Shown: positions 1 through 13,336 of the stretch, piece after piece | Numbering within the stretch: the stretch's first letter is position 1 | Layout: the number at the start of each line of letters is the position of its first letter | DNA from: Brassica napus | Taxonomy: Eukaryota > Streptophyta > Magnoliopsida > Brassicales > Brassicaceae | Direction: 5' to 3' | DNA length: 64,000 nucleotides | NCBI RefSeq assembly: GCF_020379485.1 | Contig: NC_063452.1 | Coordinates: 53,754,439 to 53,818,438, forward strand | The notes under the pieces: model-generated | Databases searched by the model: none | What the model was told of the DNA's origin: nothing | Seen by the model: only the letters and a program-made list of their open reading frames with translations | Position numbers and translations under genes: made by a program

Positions 1-31
1 AGAAAATAATGAGAAAAGAAACTGTCTTGTT

Positions 32-141
32 AGAGCATGATTAATCCGGGGTTCTTAAGATGGGGTTCTTAGCGGAAGTTAAGAAATTGTTTCTTAACTT
101 CCGCTAAGAACCCCACTCTAAGAACTCCGAGTTAATCCTTA
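32..141. repeat. Hairpin MITE-like element (AGAGCATGATTAA family)
   Basis: A near-palindrome of about 110 bp. The left arm reads inward from AGAGCATGATTAATCC and the right arm ends GTTAATCC. The two halves pair through the GGGGTTCTTAGCGGAAG stretch around a short loop near position 88. It has no coding capacity. The same end sequence recurs at 1351 and 18810, so this is a dispersed family, not a local hairpin. The superfamily cannot be assigned from the ends. Confidence 0.6.
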
Positions 142-1350
142 AGGCATCGAATGAAGGGAAGTCAAGACAACTTTTATTGGGCAAACGTGCCGTTAATTAG
201 CTTCCCTTTAGAGTTTTTTTTCTTTTCACATTAAATGAATACGGGTAAGTAAATATAAATTACATGACTTGGTTGTTTTAGTTGAATATGTTGTCAACTA
301 GTAGTAATTATTAGCTGTTACAGATATACATGTATTAATTTAATATTTCATTGACCAAAATAATTAAGTTAAAATTTACTATTATATATAATGTGTAGTT
401 ATTAGATTTTTTTTTTTAAAAAACAACTTTAATAAGCGTGCATGCATTGAAGTGAAACATATTCAACTATGAAGCAAAGGGAAGAAGGATTATAAGTCAA
501 AGAAATGGAAAAGAAAGAAAGAACTGCTTTTTGCATACTTTCAAACAAAATTGTGAGAGCTATTAAATCATGTGTCATATTACAACCGGTTCTATTTATT
601 TTAAAATCTAATTTCATAATCTAACTATAATAACATTATATAGCTGATAAATTTATATAAAAAATTGACTGCTAATGATGCTCTAAGTTCACAAACGAAA
701 ATTATATTACGAGAAACATAACTTCACTGGATGCTTATATATTCAGGTGGAATCGAACACCCTTAAGGCTAACATCAAATTTGAAATAATTTCATCCCTA
801 ACGAACATCAAATGTGATACCATTCCACTAAATTTGGTATATAAATTTTCATCACACCAAATATTTACAATATATATTTTATAATATTTCATTTAATAAT
901 ATAATTCAATTATTATCATTAGTTAGTTTAAATAATATATAATATTATTTTGGTGTAAAATATGTTGTTATGTTGGAGATAAAAAAATATGACACTAAAA
1001 CACTAAATTTAACGTAGTTTCGACATTAAATTTGATATCATGATTGGAGATGCCCTAGCACAGTATAGATGATTGTTTTGTTATCTATACATAACTATAT
1101 TTATAAATTTAAACGTGGTTAAGATAAAAATAGTAAAATTAGAAGAGTGTGTGCAATAGCCATGTCCCATGGGGGAGTGTTGCGGAGCTGAGAAGACATT
1201 AAGGGTTTTAAGGTGATGGGAAGGTGAATTCGCCACTTCTTGCTTACTGTACCCACTTCAGAGAATCTCAGACCCCTTAACCCCTTCTTTTCTATGCTCT
1301 CTCTCTTTCAAGTCTAATCACCCATTTTAAAATCTTTTGGTTATAGGCAT
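142..1350. other. AT-rich intergenic DNA with a possible decayed MITE
   Basis: No supportable gene. Between about 674 and 1060 a segment begins ATGCTCTAAG and ends GATTGGAGATGCCCTA, with repeated CATCAAAT and ACTAAATTT words in both orientations, which resembles a decayed MITE. The rest is A/T-rich spacer. Short open frames here lack coding character. Confidence 0.4.
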
Positions 1351-1526
1351 AGAGCATGATTAATGAGAATTTCTTAGGGTGTGAGTTTTTTTTAGAGTGG
1401 GATTTTTAGCAGAATATAAAAAACCGTCTCTTAACTTTTAATTAAAAAAGCTACGAACCGGTTCTTAATATATTCCGCTAAGAATACCCTAAACCCCCCC
1501 CCCCCCCCCCATTAATCATATGCTCT
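1351..1526. repeat. Second AGAGCATGATTAAT-family MITE, with a C17 run
   Basis: The inverted ends are AGAGCATGATTAAT on the left and ATTAATCATATGCTCT on the right. Internal arms share TTCTTAG and CTAAGAA words. An uninterrupted run of 17 C lies at 1494-1510 just inside the right end. It belongs to the same family as the hairpin at 32-141. The hAT-like element that follows starts within three bases of this end. Confidence 0.6.
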
Positions 1527-1529
1527 TAG

Positions 1530-2300
1530 TAGGCTTGGACATTCGGGATCCCAATCGGGTTTGGGTTTAGTCCAATCGGGTTTCGGTTTTCCGGGTTTAT
1601 CAAAATCAGTCCCATTCGGGTTATATGAAAATTCGGTTCGGGACCGGTTCGGGTTCTATCGGGTACGGGGGTTAGTAAATCTTAAAAAAACCGGTACAAC
1701 CCGATGTACTTTTGGATTCGGATCTCAATCGGTTCTTCGGTTTAAATGTACCTGATTTATATCTACTTTGCAACAACAAAATAAGTAAAATCGGTTCTTT
1801 GGTTTTAAAATACTTGATTTGTACCTATTTTGTAACCAAAACATAAATAAAATCAGTTCAAAAAAAAAAAGAACATCAAATGTGATCATTCAAAATCAAT
1901 TGAAAGGTAAATATAGTTATTGATCGAAAGAAAACTAAATAAATAAAAACATAAAACGAAAATCAAGTTCTCATGAAATGAAAAACATTATTTAATGAAA
2001 ACAAAACCAAAATTTAAAAATTTCAACACTCAACCGCCACCTTCAACCATCAATCTTCATATAATAGATAATTATTTTAGATGTTCAATATATTTTGAAT
2101 ACATATTAGGAATTGAGATCATGTTTGATACAAGTTCTTTTTGGGAATTTTGAATGTTTCGGGTTCTATCGGGTATCCATTTAGGTTCGGGTTCGGTTCG
2201 GATAATACTCATAACCCGAAATACCATATAACAAGATCCATTCGGTATTTATGACGGGTTCGGTTCAAGTTTACAGGTTCGGTTTATTTTCCCAGCCCTA
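1530..2300. mobile_element. Non-autonomous hAT-like element with 8-bp TSD
   Basis: The 771-bp element begins TAGGCTTGGACATTCGGG and ends CCCAGCCCTA, the imperfect inverse of its start. It is flanked on both sides by GCTCTTAG (1522-1529 and 2301-2308). An 8-bp duplication with TAGG-type ends is the hallmark of the hAT superfamily. The interior is rich in TTCGGGTTCGG words and has no transposase. Related ends occur at 46055-46688 and 3069. Confidence 0.65.
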
Positions 2301-2442
2301 GCTCTTAGGCAACATTGCATCTTATAAAGTAGGCTCAACCAATTGGGCTCTTTGTGTATCTCAACCACTATAATGAGCTTAAGTTGTAATATCGATATTG
2401 TCTCTCGGCCGCTTTTAAGTTTCAATGCAAAATATTTATGTA

Positions 2443-2935
2443 CCAGGTAATAACCCGCGCCTTGCGCGGAATGTAATTATTAGTTTCGTTATTTTTAATA
2501 AAAAAATATTTAATATGTTTAATCTGGATATTGGTTCGGTTTTAAGCTTTTTTTTTTGCTTTTAATCTTCTAAAATATAAGTATTATTTTAAATTAATAT
2601 TCATTTTAGTTAATCGGTTAAAATGTTTGATTCTTTTGTTTTTTTGGTAAATATCAAAAATTAATATTATTTGTTTGTTTTCATGTTATGAATTGTAGAT
2701 AGTCGTCAGGTCGAACCAATAATTTTATATTATAGTTTCTAAACAGATAATAGTTTAAGAAAAAGAAAAGAAAATTATTAAGACAAATCATAAGCATTAA
2801 GAAAAAATATTTCAACTTTCAAAAAAATTAGATACTTCAGTTGTGGTGAATACTTAGTTACAAGGTGCTCACATCAAGGTGCAAATGTATGTGTATGTAA
2901 AAATTCTATAAAAATAGTTGACAAATATATAAAGA
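2443..2935 (-). mobile_element. Short non-autonomous Helitron-like element
   Basis: Read on the minus strand, the element starts TCTTTATATAT after a host A. It ends with a GC-rich hairpin (CCGCGC AAG GCGCGG), about eight bases, then CTGG followed by a host T. A 5' TC, a 3' hairpin plus CTRR, and insertion between A and T with no duplication is the Helitron signature. The 5' end closely matches that of the larger element at 53118-55805. It is 493 bp, with no RepHel coding. Confidence 0.5.
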
Positions 2936-3068
2936 TATTGTTAACTAATATTAAATGATATTTTTGTTCAAAATAATACATGAAAGAAAAAATTAAAATT
3001 AATTTAAAATAAAAAAGCCTTGACATTAGTCATTTTTCATATAAAGAAAATAAAATTGTATCCGTAAA

Positions 3069-3270
3069 TAGGGGTGGGCACAGATCGAATATCTGGGTAT
3101 TTGAAAGCATTCGTGTCGATTCGATCTTTAGCCACCTAGATATTCGGTGACTCGAATATCTGAAATGTTTTAGAATTTTAAAGAATATCCGATTTGATCC
3201 GCAAATAAAATAAAATTTTAAAAATAATTGAAAAATTTAATAATAACATTTTATTACAAAAATAAAACAT
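3069..3270. repeat. Remnant of a hAT-like repeat (TAGGGGTGGGCA end)
   Basis: The sequence begins TAGGGGTGGGCA and carries GGGTATT and CGAATATC words like those of the hAT-like elements at 1530 and 46055. It has no visible right end before the LINE. Similar words (GGATATCC, GAACCGAAAAATCC) appear beyond the LINE at about 15,670-15,840, so the LINE may have inserted into this repeat. That link is inferred. Confidence 0.35.
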
Positions 3271-3274
3271 TATT

Positions 3275-4653
3275 TAACTTTGTTGTTTGGACCGTGCCTT
3301 AGCAAACGAGGAATGGCATACTCTATTTCCATGCTCTTATACAGAATATCTAGGGATGGTGGCGTCTGATCATAGGCCAGTGGTGGCGTTTCTGGAGGAC
3401 AAAGTTCCCCGGAGGAAGGGGCAATTTCGTTTTGATAAGAGATGGGTTGGACAAGAGGGCCTAATGGAGTCCATTTCAGTGGGCTGGTCTAATAGTGTCG
3501 AAAAAGAAGATGATATAGTGGCAAAAATTAGCAATTGTCGGCATGAAATTGCAAAATGGCGGAAAAATAATCCACCTTACGGAAAGGAAAAAATTAATGA
3601 TCAATTACAGAAAACTCTCGAAGAAGTACAATCAGATAATTCAAGATCGCAAGAGGATATAGTGGAAGTGTCTAGGAAATTACAAGAGGCATATAAGGAT
3701 GAAGAAGAGTATTGGCATCAGAAAAGTAGAAATATGTGGTATTCTTCTGGGGATCTTAATACAAAATTTTATCATGCCTTAACTAAGCAAAGAAGAGCTC
3801 GCAATAGGATCGTTGGATTGCACGATTCTGTGGGGAATTGGATTACAGAGGATAATATGGTGGAAAAAGTGGCTGTAGACTATTTTCAGGATTTGTTCAG
3901 TACCACTTCACCTTCAGATTTCGAAAGTTTTCTCGCGGAGGTAACAATGGGGATCACTCCTCAGATGAATCAACAATTGCTACCGACTGGGAATCAGGTT
4001 AAAGAGGCTTTATTTATGATGCATCCAGAAAAAGCACCAGGGTCGGACGGCATGACAGCTCTCTTTTTTCAACATTCTTGGCATATTATTAAGAAGGATT
4101 TAGTAGAAATGGTAAACAATTTTTTGGTTTCCGGAGAAATGGATCCAAGGTTAAATATTACAAATATCTGTATGATTCCAAAAACGGAGAGGCCAACGAG
4201 GATGACAGAGCTGCGGCCAATTTGCCTATGCAATGTCGGGTATAAAATTATATCGAAGGTTTTGTGTCAGCGATTGAAATTGTGTCATCTGTCCCTCGTT
4301 TCAGAAACCCAATCGACTTTTGTGGCTGGGCGTTTGATAACTGATATTATTCTTATAGCCCAGGAGATGTTTCATGGGTTACGAGCTAACAAGGCATGTC
4401 AAGGAAAGTATATGGCAATTAAAACGGATATGAGTAAAGTGTATGACCGAGTAGAATGAGACTTTATTCAGGCTTTACTAGAAAAGATGGGCTTTGATCT
4501 TCACTGGATTAAGTTAATGATGGAATGTATATCATCGGTTCAATATCGAGTTTTACTGAATGGCCAACCACGGGGTCTCATTATCCCACAGCGAGGATTA
4601 AGACAAGGAGACCCTTTATCCCTTTATTTGTTTATATTGTGTACTGAGGCATT
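3275..4653 (+). pseudogene. LINE (non-LTR retrotransposon), 5' half: endonuclease end and reverse transcriptase
   Basis: The open frame starts inside the end of an endonuclease/exonuclease/phosphatase domain (SDHRPVV). It continues through the linker into the reverse transcriptase fingers and palm, with APGSDG, the LRPI.LCN segment, FV.GR and LRQGDPLS. The copy is 5'-truncated: the N-terminal gag-like region and most of the endonuclease are missing. A TGA at 4457-4459 interrupts the RT, probably from a Trp codon. After about 195 further bases the frame is cut by the CACTA insertion, before the catalytic DD motif. Plant L1-type LINEs copy their RNA by target-primed reverse transcription; this copy cannot encode a working enzyme. 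Confidence 0.9.
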
Positions 4654-4667
4654 CACTACAAGAAAAC

Positions 4668-5040
4668 ACATGGTTAACGACGAAAATTAACGAGGAAAAA
4701 CAATCCTCGTAAATTTGCGTCGAGTTTACGACGAATTTACGTGAAAAACTAAAGTCATCGTTATTTCCTCGTAACGTAACGACAAAAATATTTCGTCGTA
4801 AAGTGGATGTAACTTTACGAGTATTTTACGAGGAAAAACTATTTCCTCGTAAATACGACGTAAACTTTGCGTGGTATTTACGAGGGAATAGTTTACGTGT
4901 ATTTAGCGACGTAAACTTTGCGTGGTATTTACGAGGGAATAGTTTACGTGTATTTAGCGAGGAAATTTTTGAATCCACCAACTTTATAGGTGTTACACGT
5001 TTTTTTTGCCCACCTAATTAATTTTCGTCGTAAATTCATA
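4668..5040. repeat. CACTA left subterminal repeats
   Basis: Short motifs such as TTTACGAGGAA and ACGACGAAA recur in both orientations. A 47-bp unit is tandemly duplicated at about 4880-4960. In En/Spm the TNPA protein binds repeated subterminal motifs to bring the ends together; by analogy these are the binding sites. A TATA-like CTATAAATA at about 5075 lies just downstream and probably serves the TNPD gene. Confidence 0.7.
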
Positions 5041-5138
5041 GCAAAATTACAACTACCAGATTCGAATTTTCCTATAAATATGGATGTTTAAACATCATTT
5101 TAAACACACCAACAACAAAAAACGTGAAAGAAAAAAAA

Positions 5139-8100
5139 ATGGCTGGCTCCGGGAATATTTACGAGTTGCGGAAGTGGATGTATATGCATAGAGATGCTAA
5201 CGGGAGAGTGACGAAAGAATACCTTGCGGGTCTGGAGACATTTATGCATCAAGCAGATTCAACACCGCTCGCCCAAGAAAGTGGTAAGATGTTCTGTCCT
5301 TGTCGGAAATGCAACAATTCGAAACTGGCAAACCGTGAAAATGTTTGGAAGCATTTAATAAATAGAGGTTTCACGGCAAATTACTATATCTGGTTTCAAC
5401 ATGGAGAAGGTTTTAATTATGATCAGAATGAAGCTAGTAGTAGTAATAGCAATTTTCAGGAAAAAGAACCGGTTGATCATCATTTGCATAATGAACATAG
5501 TTACCAGCAGGAGGAGATGGTAGATTATGATAGGGTTCATGATATGGTAGCTGATGCATTCGTAGCTCATGATGGAGATGAAGAACCTAATATAGATGCA
5601 AAAAAGTTTTACGAAATGTTAAGCGCGGCGAATCAACCACTTTACAGTGGTTGTAGAGAAGGTCTCTCTAAATTGTCGTTAGCTGCTAGAATGATGAATA
5701 TTAAAACTGATCACAATCTACCTGAAAGTTGCATGAACGAATGGGCGGACTTGTTTAAAGAGTATTTGCCGGAAGACAATGTGTCTGCTGATTCTTATTA
5801 TGAGATTCAGAAACTGGTTTATAGTCTTGGGTTGCCTTCGGAGATGATAGATGTTTGCATCGACAACTGCATGATCTATTGGGGAGATGATGAGAAGCTA
5901 GAAGAATGTCGATTCTGCAAGAAGCCACGATTCAAGCCGCAAGGACGGGGACGTAATAGGGTACCGTACCAAAGGATGTGGTACCTACCAATTACAGACA
6001 GATTGAAAAGATTGTATCAATCAGAGCAGACTGCTGGAAAGATGAGATGGCATGCCGAGCATACTCAGACGGATGGTGAGATGACTCATCCATCAGATGC
6101 AAGAGCCTGGAAACATTTCAACAAAGTACATCCAGATTTCGCTAGCAATATCCGGAATGTGTATCTCGGATTATGCACAGATGGATTTAGTCCGTTCGGA
6201 ATGTCAGGGAGACAATATTCATTGTGGCCAGTCTTTCTTACTCCATACAACCTGCCACCGGAGATGTGCATGCAACGGGAGTTGCTATTCTTGACCATAT
6301 TAATACCTGGTCCGAACCATCCAAAAAGGTCCCTGGATGTTTTCCTACAACCACTGATAAAAGAGTTGAAGGATTTGTGGTCAACAGGGGTGAGGACGTA
6401 TGACTGTTCAACGAAGACGAATTTTACGATGCGAGCGATGCTTTTGTGGACCATAAGTGATTTCCCTGCCTATGGGATGTTGTCTGGATGGACTACACAT
6501 GGGAGATTAGCTTGTCCATATTGTAATGGAACGACAGATGCGTTTCAACTGAAGAATGGTAGGAAGACAAGTTGGTTTGATTGTCACCGTCGATTTCTTC
6601 CCATTGGCCATCCTTACCGAAGAAACAAGAATTTGTTTAGGCACAAAAGGGTTGTGAGAGACACTCCTCCTCCATATCTAACTGGAGAACAAATTGAAGC
6701 GCAAATCGACTACTACGGAGCTAACGAAACAGTTCGTTGGGGTGGTAATTGGCATGTCCCTCGTAATATGCCAGATTCTTACGGTGTTCATCACAACTGG
6801 CACAAGAAGAGTATATTTTGGGAGTTGCCATATTGGAAGGATCTTCTTCTGCGCCACAACCTCGATGTGATGCATATAGAGAAGAATTTCTTTGAGAACA
6901 TCATGAATACAATATTGAATGTCCCAGGGAAGACAAAAGACAACATAAAATCGAGGTTGGACTTGCCGGATATTTGCTCAAGAAGCGAGTTACATATTAA
7001 AAGCAATGGACAAGTTCCCGTTCCGATATTCAGATTATCTTCAGAAAAAAAGTCGGTGTTGTTCAACTGGGTGGCATCAGAAGTGAAGTTCCCCGATGGG
7101 TATGTTTCGAATCTCTCTAGATGTGTTGAAAAGGGTCAAAAGTTCTCCGGGATGAAGAGTCATGATTGTCATGTATTTATGCAACGACTACTGCCCTTTG
7201 CATTTGCGGAGCTACTTCCAACAAACGTACATGAAGCACTTGCAGGTACGTAGTGTATTATATCACAATAATTTACAAAATAATATATGACTAACAATGT
7301 GTTTAATTTTTTTTGAATATAAAAGGCATTGGAGCATTTTTCAGGGATCTGAGCACACGCACTCTTAAAGAAGAAGTTGTGGAACAGCTTCAGGAGAACA
7401 TTCCCATCTTATTGTGCAACTTGGAGAAGATATTTCCTCCCGGATTTTTTGACGTCATGGAGCATCTAGCTGTCCACCTCCCATATGAGGCATTGCTTCG
7501 TGGACCTGTACATTACGGATGGATGTATCAGTATGAGCGAGCCATGAAATATTTGAAGGGAAAAGCAAAGAACCTCGCCAAAGTTGAAGGTTCTATAATT
7601 GCTGGAAGTTTGACGGAAGAAGTTTCTCACTTCACATCGTACTACTTTGCGTCAAAAGTACGTACACGGAGAAGAGCTCCAAGAAGATATGATGATGGTG
7701 GTGTTGCGCCAACATATGCAGTTGCTGGTGTTCCAGACATCTTTAGCCAGATTGGGCGACTCGGTGGGAAGTGTAAAGAGGTTTGGTGGTCGAGTGAAGA
7801 AGACGCTCATAGTGCACACACCTATATTCTACTCAATTGCGAAGATCCATTGATGCGTTATTTTGAAAGGTAACATATATTGACACTTCGAAACACATAT
7901 AACTATAATTAATTGTATAATTGCGAGAGATTCATTCCTATAAAATGTGATTTTACAGCCTATTTGTTTCTCAAGTCGAAGAAACATTTCCTGGTATATC
8001 CACAAGTGACGTAGACAAAAGGAAAGATCAACACTTCATTAAGTGGTTGCGGAATCAGGTATTAACTAAAACTTTTTTTCATACATTATCTGTATTTCAT

Positions 8101-8801
8101 TAACATTCTCTTTATTTTTGCAGGTTGATTATGACGACGACGATGCAGATTATCCTAAGTGGTTACACGAAGTAATTCAATCTCCACTTGTAAAGGTCAC
8201 CACATCACAGATGTATTTCACACGGGGCTATACTTTTCATACATATGACTATGGTAGACAGCGGGCGACCAGTAACTATGGAATATGTGTGAAAGGGGAA
8301 ACAGATTTCTACGGGATCTTGACGGAGATTATTGAAGTCGAATTTCCAGGGATACTGAAGCTGAAATGCGTCCTCTTCAAATGTGAATGGTTCGACCCCG
8401 TCGTCAACAGAGGTGTTCGGTCTAACAAATTCGGTGTAGTTGATGTCAACGGTGGACGAAGGTACAACAAATTCGAGCCTTTCATCTTAGCTTCACAAGC
8501 AGACCAAGTTAGCTTCCTTCCATACCCTCGGATGAGAGATTCAGGTATAAATTGGTTAGCAGTGATCAAAGTTACACCTCGAGGACGAATCATCAGTGGA
8601 GAAGAACCACCATTGCAAGAAGAACAGATAAATGAAGTCGAGGAACCTGAACAAGAAATTGATGACATCCTTCTCATTGATCCGCATAATCACGAGTACG
8701 AAGATCTTACCGATGATGCCACAGACGAAGCTGTTGAAGACGAGTTTAATGAAAATGATGATGTTTCTAGTGATGACGAGAATGTCGATGTATCCGATTG
8801 A
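5139..8801 (+). CDS. TNPD/TNP2-like CACTA transposase, four exons, 1142 aa
   Basis: Predicted exons are 5139-7245, 7326-7869, 7959-8058 and 8124-8801, with GT-AG introns of 80, 89 and 65 bp. All joins keep frame. The start is the ATG of MAGSGN; the open frame extends upstream only through a GTG. Domains in order: a transposase-associated Cys region (about residues 1-85, CPCRKC), the TNP2 transposase core (about 270-600, with YLGLCTDGFSPFG and HNLDVMHIEKN), DUF4218 (second exon, GIGAFFRDL) and DUF4216 (about 960-1050). The C-terminus is very acidic. The family catalyses cut-and-paste at CACTA ends together with TNPA. I see no stop or frameshift. Exact splice sites are my prediction. Confidence 0.88.
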
Positions 8802-8920
8802 TGTATTTGTTTTATGAATAAGATGAGGGAGTTTGTTTTATGAATAAGATAATGTGAGGTTTGTTTTATGAATAAGGGAATGCTGGGAGTTTGTTTTATG
8901 AATAAGCAAATGGGGGATAT
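8802..8920 (+). repeat. Short tandem repeat in TNPD 3' region
   Basis: The word TTTGTTTTATGAATAAG recurs four times between about 8807 and 8907, spaced by short variable G-rich stretches. It starts six bases after the TNPD stop and is probably 3' UTR. AATAAG and AATAAA-like signals within it could act in poly(A) site choice; this is inference. Confidence 0.6.
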
Positions 8921-8984
8921 TGTGGTTTGGAATGGAAATAAAGATGGAGTTTGGAATATATGAAGTAGAAAATAAGGAATATGG

Positions 8985-10115
8985 GGTTTCGGGTTTTTGG
9001 TTTCGGGTTTCGGGTTTTGGGTTTTGGGTTTCGGGTTTGGGCTTTCGGGTTTCGGGGTTTGGGGTTCTAGGGATATATGAAGTAGAAAATTAAAGATGGG
9101 GGTTTGGAATATATGAAGTAGAAAATTAAAGATGGGGGTTTGGGTTTGGGGTTTGGGGTTTCGGGTTTGGGGTTTCGGGTTTGGGGTTTCGGGTTTAGGG
9201 TATGGGGTTTGGGGGTTGGGGTTTTGGGTTTGGGGTTTAGGGTATGGGGTTTCGGGTTTGGGGTTTCGGGTTTAGGGTATGGGGTTTGGGGGTTGGGGTT
9301 TCGGGTTTCGGGTTTCTGAATCTAGGGATTTAAACATAACACTCGTTAATTCCACGTAAGCACAAATCGTCGTAAAGTCCACGTAGGATGAAATCGTCGT
9401 AAAGTACACGTAGGATGAAATCGTCGTAAAGTCCACGTAGCAAAAATCGTCGTAAAGTCCACGTAGGGTTAAATCGTCGTAAAGTCCACGTAGGATAACG
9501 AGGAAATAACGACGAAACCTAAAATTAAATATGAGGTTTGGAATATATGAAGTAGAAAATTAAAGATGGGGGTTTGGAATATATGAAGTAGAAAATAAGG
9601 AATATGGGGTTTCGGGTTTCGGGTTTCGGGTTTGGGGTTTCGGGTTTGGGGTATGGGGTTTCGGGTTTGGGGTTTCGGGTTTCGGATTTCGGGTTTCGGG
9701 TTTCGGGGTTGGGGTTTCGGGTTTCGGGTTTCGGGTTTCGGGTTTGGGGTTGGAATATATGAAGTAGAAAATTAAAGATGGGGGTTTGGAATATATGAAG
9801 TAGAAAATAAGGAATCTGGGGTATGGGGTTTCGGGTTTGGGGTTTCGGGTTTCGGATTTCGGGTTTGGGGTTTCGGGGTTGGGGTTTCGGGTTTCGGGTT
9901 TCGGGTTTCGGGTTTGGGGTTGGAATATATGAAGTAGAAAATTAAAGATGGGGGTTTGGAATATATGAAGTAGAAAATAAGGAATCTGGGGTTTGGGTTT
10001 CGGGTTTCGGGTTTCGGGGTTGGGGTTTCGGGTTTCGGGTTTGGGGTTTGGGGTTTGGGGTTTGGGGTTTGGGGTTTGGGGTTTCGGGTTTCGGGTTTCG
10101 GGTTTGGGGTTCTAG
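8985..10115 (+). repeat. Degenerate GGGTTT (telomere-like) arrays inside the CACTA
   Basis: Long runs of TTTCGGG, TTTGGGG, TTTAGGG and TATGGGG heptamers occupy about 8985-9065, 9130-9315, 9605-9750, 9820-9925 and 9990-10110. They are separated by copies of a GGAATATATGAAGTAGAAAA unit. The G-rich strand is the coding strand of the element. This is interstitial: it is bounded by CACTA sequence on both sides and the heptamers are mixed, so it is not a chromosome end. Confidence 0.85.
9335..9515. repeat. Tandem CGTCGTAAAGTCCACGTAG units
   Basis: At least five tandem copies of a unit of about 28 bp contain AAATCGTCGTAAAGTCCACGTAG with small changes between. Related copies lie at 10,130-10,355. 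The core resembles the subterminal motif at both ends of the CACTA, so these may be internal binding sites for the TNPA-like protein. They lie within the stretch between the two transposon genes. Confidence 0.75.
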
Positions 10116-10842
10116 GGATTTAAACATAACACTCGTTAATTCCACGTATGATGAAATCGTCGTAAAGACCACGTAAAAAGATTTAAACATAAATCACGTT
10201 AATTCCACGTAAGCAAAATCGTCGTAAAGTACACGTAAAAAAAGCACTCGTTAATTCCACGTAAGCAAAATCGTCGTAAAGACCACGTAAACGGATTTAT
10301 ACATAAACCCGTTAATTCCACGTAAGTACAAATCGTCGTAAATATCTCGTAGTGTACAAACTTGAAAAAAAAAGGAAAAGGAGAAAAATACCAGATTAAC
10401 ATGTGGCAAGACTTCCAACAATTATAATACGTAAGTCTCGCCCACATGAATTCTAATATCTTCTCCTTTTCCTATTTTTTTCAAATATTTATAATTTGAA
10501 TATGATTTTTTTGAGGATTGTGATTTGAGATAAAGTGTGATTTGGGAGTTTGGGTGTGGTTTGAGAGTGAGAGTTGTGGGTATATTTATAGGAAAGCAAG
10601 CCTCGTTAATTCCTCGTAAAGTAAATCGTCGTTAATACCTCGTATAAAAAAACACGGGCCTTTGTGATTACTCGCAATTTCCTCGTAAAAAAAAAGACGG
10701 GCCTTTGTAACTGCTCGCTATTTAGTCGTAAATTTACGACGAATTTGCGACGATATGTAATCTTATATATACACCCGCTCACTCTTTCTTTCCTCTCTAC
10801 TTCCTCTCTACTTCCTCTCCACTTCCTCCCCATTTCGTAGCA
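10116..10842 (+). promoter_or_regulatory. Probable promoter and leader of the CACTA TNPA-like gene
   Basis: The region contains several copies of the CGTCGTAAA and TCCTCGTAAA motifs (10,140-10,350 and 10,605-10,755). A TATA-like TTATATATAC follows at about 10,764, then a CT-rich leader (10,785-10,830), and the ATG at 10,843. Having the presumed TNPA binding motif immediately upstream suggests feedback control of the gene, as known for TNPA in En/Spm. The motifs are visible; the control is inferred. Confidence 0.5.
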
Positions 10843-12706
<1,864 letters not shown>

Positions 12707-13322
12707 TTTTTTTTTTTGTTGTTGTATTATATAAATTCAAAACTTATTTATTTATAAAATATTTTCATATGAATTTATTTTTATTTTGAATTTTAATTTA
12801 TTATTAAATTAAATAATTTTAATTATTTTTTATTATATTTTAAAATTCTGTAAAATAATAAAAACGAAGTAAATTCGTAGCTAAAGTACGACCTCTTTAC
12901 GTGGAAATCTTACGAGGAAATGACGAGAAACAGTTTACGAGTATTTTACGAGGAATTCTTTACGAGGAAATAACGAGGAAATGTTTACGACTATTTTACG
13001 AGGAAATAATTTCGTGGTTATTACGTGTATTTTGCGAGAAAAATATTTCAAGGTATTTACGTGTAGATTACGAGAAACTGTTTTCGAGTTATTTACGAGG
13101 AATTGTAGCGACGTCCTTACGAGGAATTGTAGCGACGTCTTTACGACGAATCGTTCTACTTCGTCTTTACGACGAAATATATTCCTCGCTAAGTTACGAC
13201 GAATTAGCGAGGAAATATGTGTTACGACGGACGTGCAACGAGCAAACACGTTTCCTCGCTAATTCGTCGTAAAGCCTCTTTTACGACGAATTAGCGAGGA
13301 AAACCGCCCTCGTTAAGATTAT
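12707..13322. repeat. CACTA right subterminal region
   Basis: A/T-rich 3' sequence of the TNPA-like gene runs to about 12,860. Dense TTTACGAGGAAAT, TTACGACGAA and GCGAGGAAA motifs in both orientations then run to the right terminal repeat. The repeat vocabulary is the same as at the left end. This is the expected binding platform for end pairing. No gene is present. Confidence 0.7.
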
Positions 13323-13336
13323 GTTTTCTTGTAGTG

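Noticed and set aside
1561..1755. Open frame rich in FGFRG-like residues
   Set aside because: It lies within the TTCGGG repeat of a hAT-like element and has no family similarity I can see.
5355..7066. Minus-strand frames in the TNPD gene
   Set aside because: They are shadows of the TNP2 coding sequence on the opposite strand.
9335..9515. Regular repeat-and-spacer pattern that looks like a CRISPR array
   Set aside because: The units are tandem and variable, the gaps are short and non-unique, the sequence lies inside a plant CACTA element, and there are no cas genes.
8985..10115. GGGTTT heptamers as a chromosome telomere
   Set aside because: The heptamers are mixed, bounded by transposon sequence on both sides, and followed by another 54 kb of ordinary DNA.
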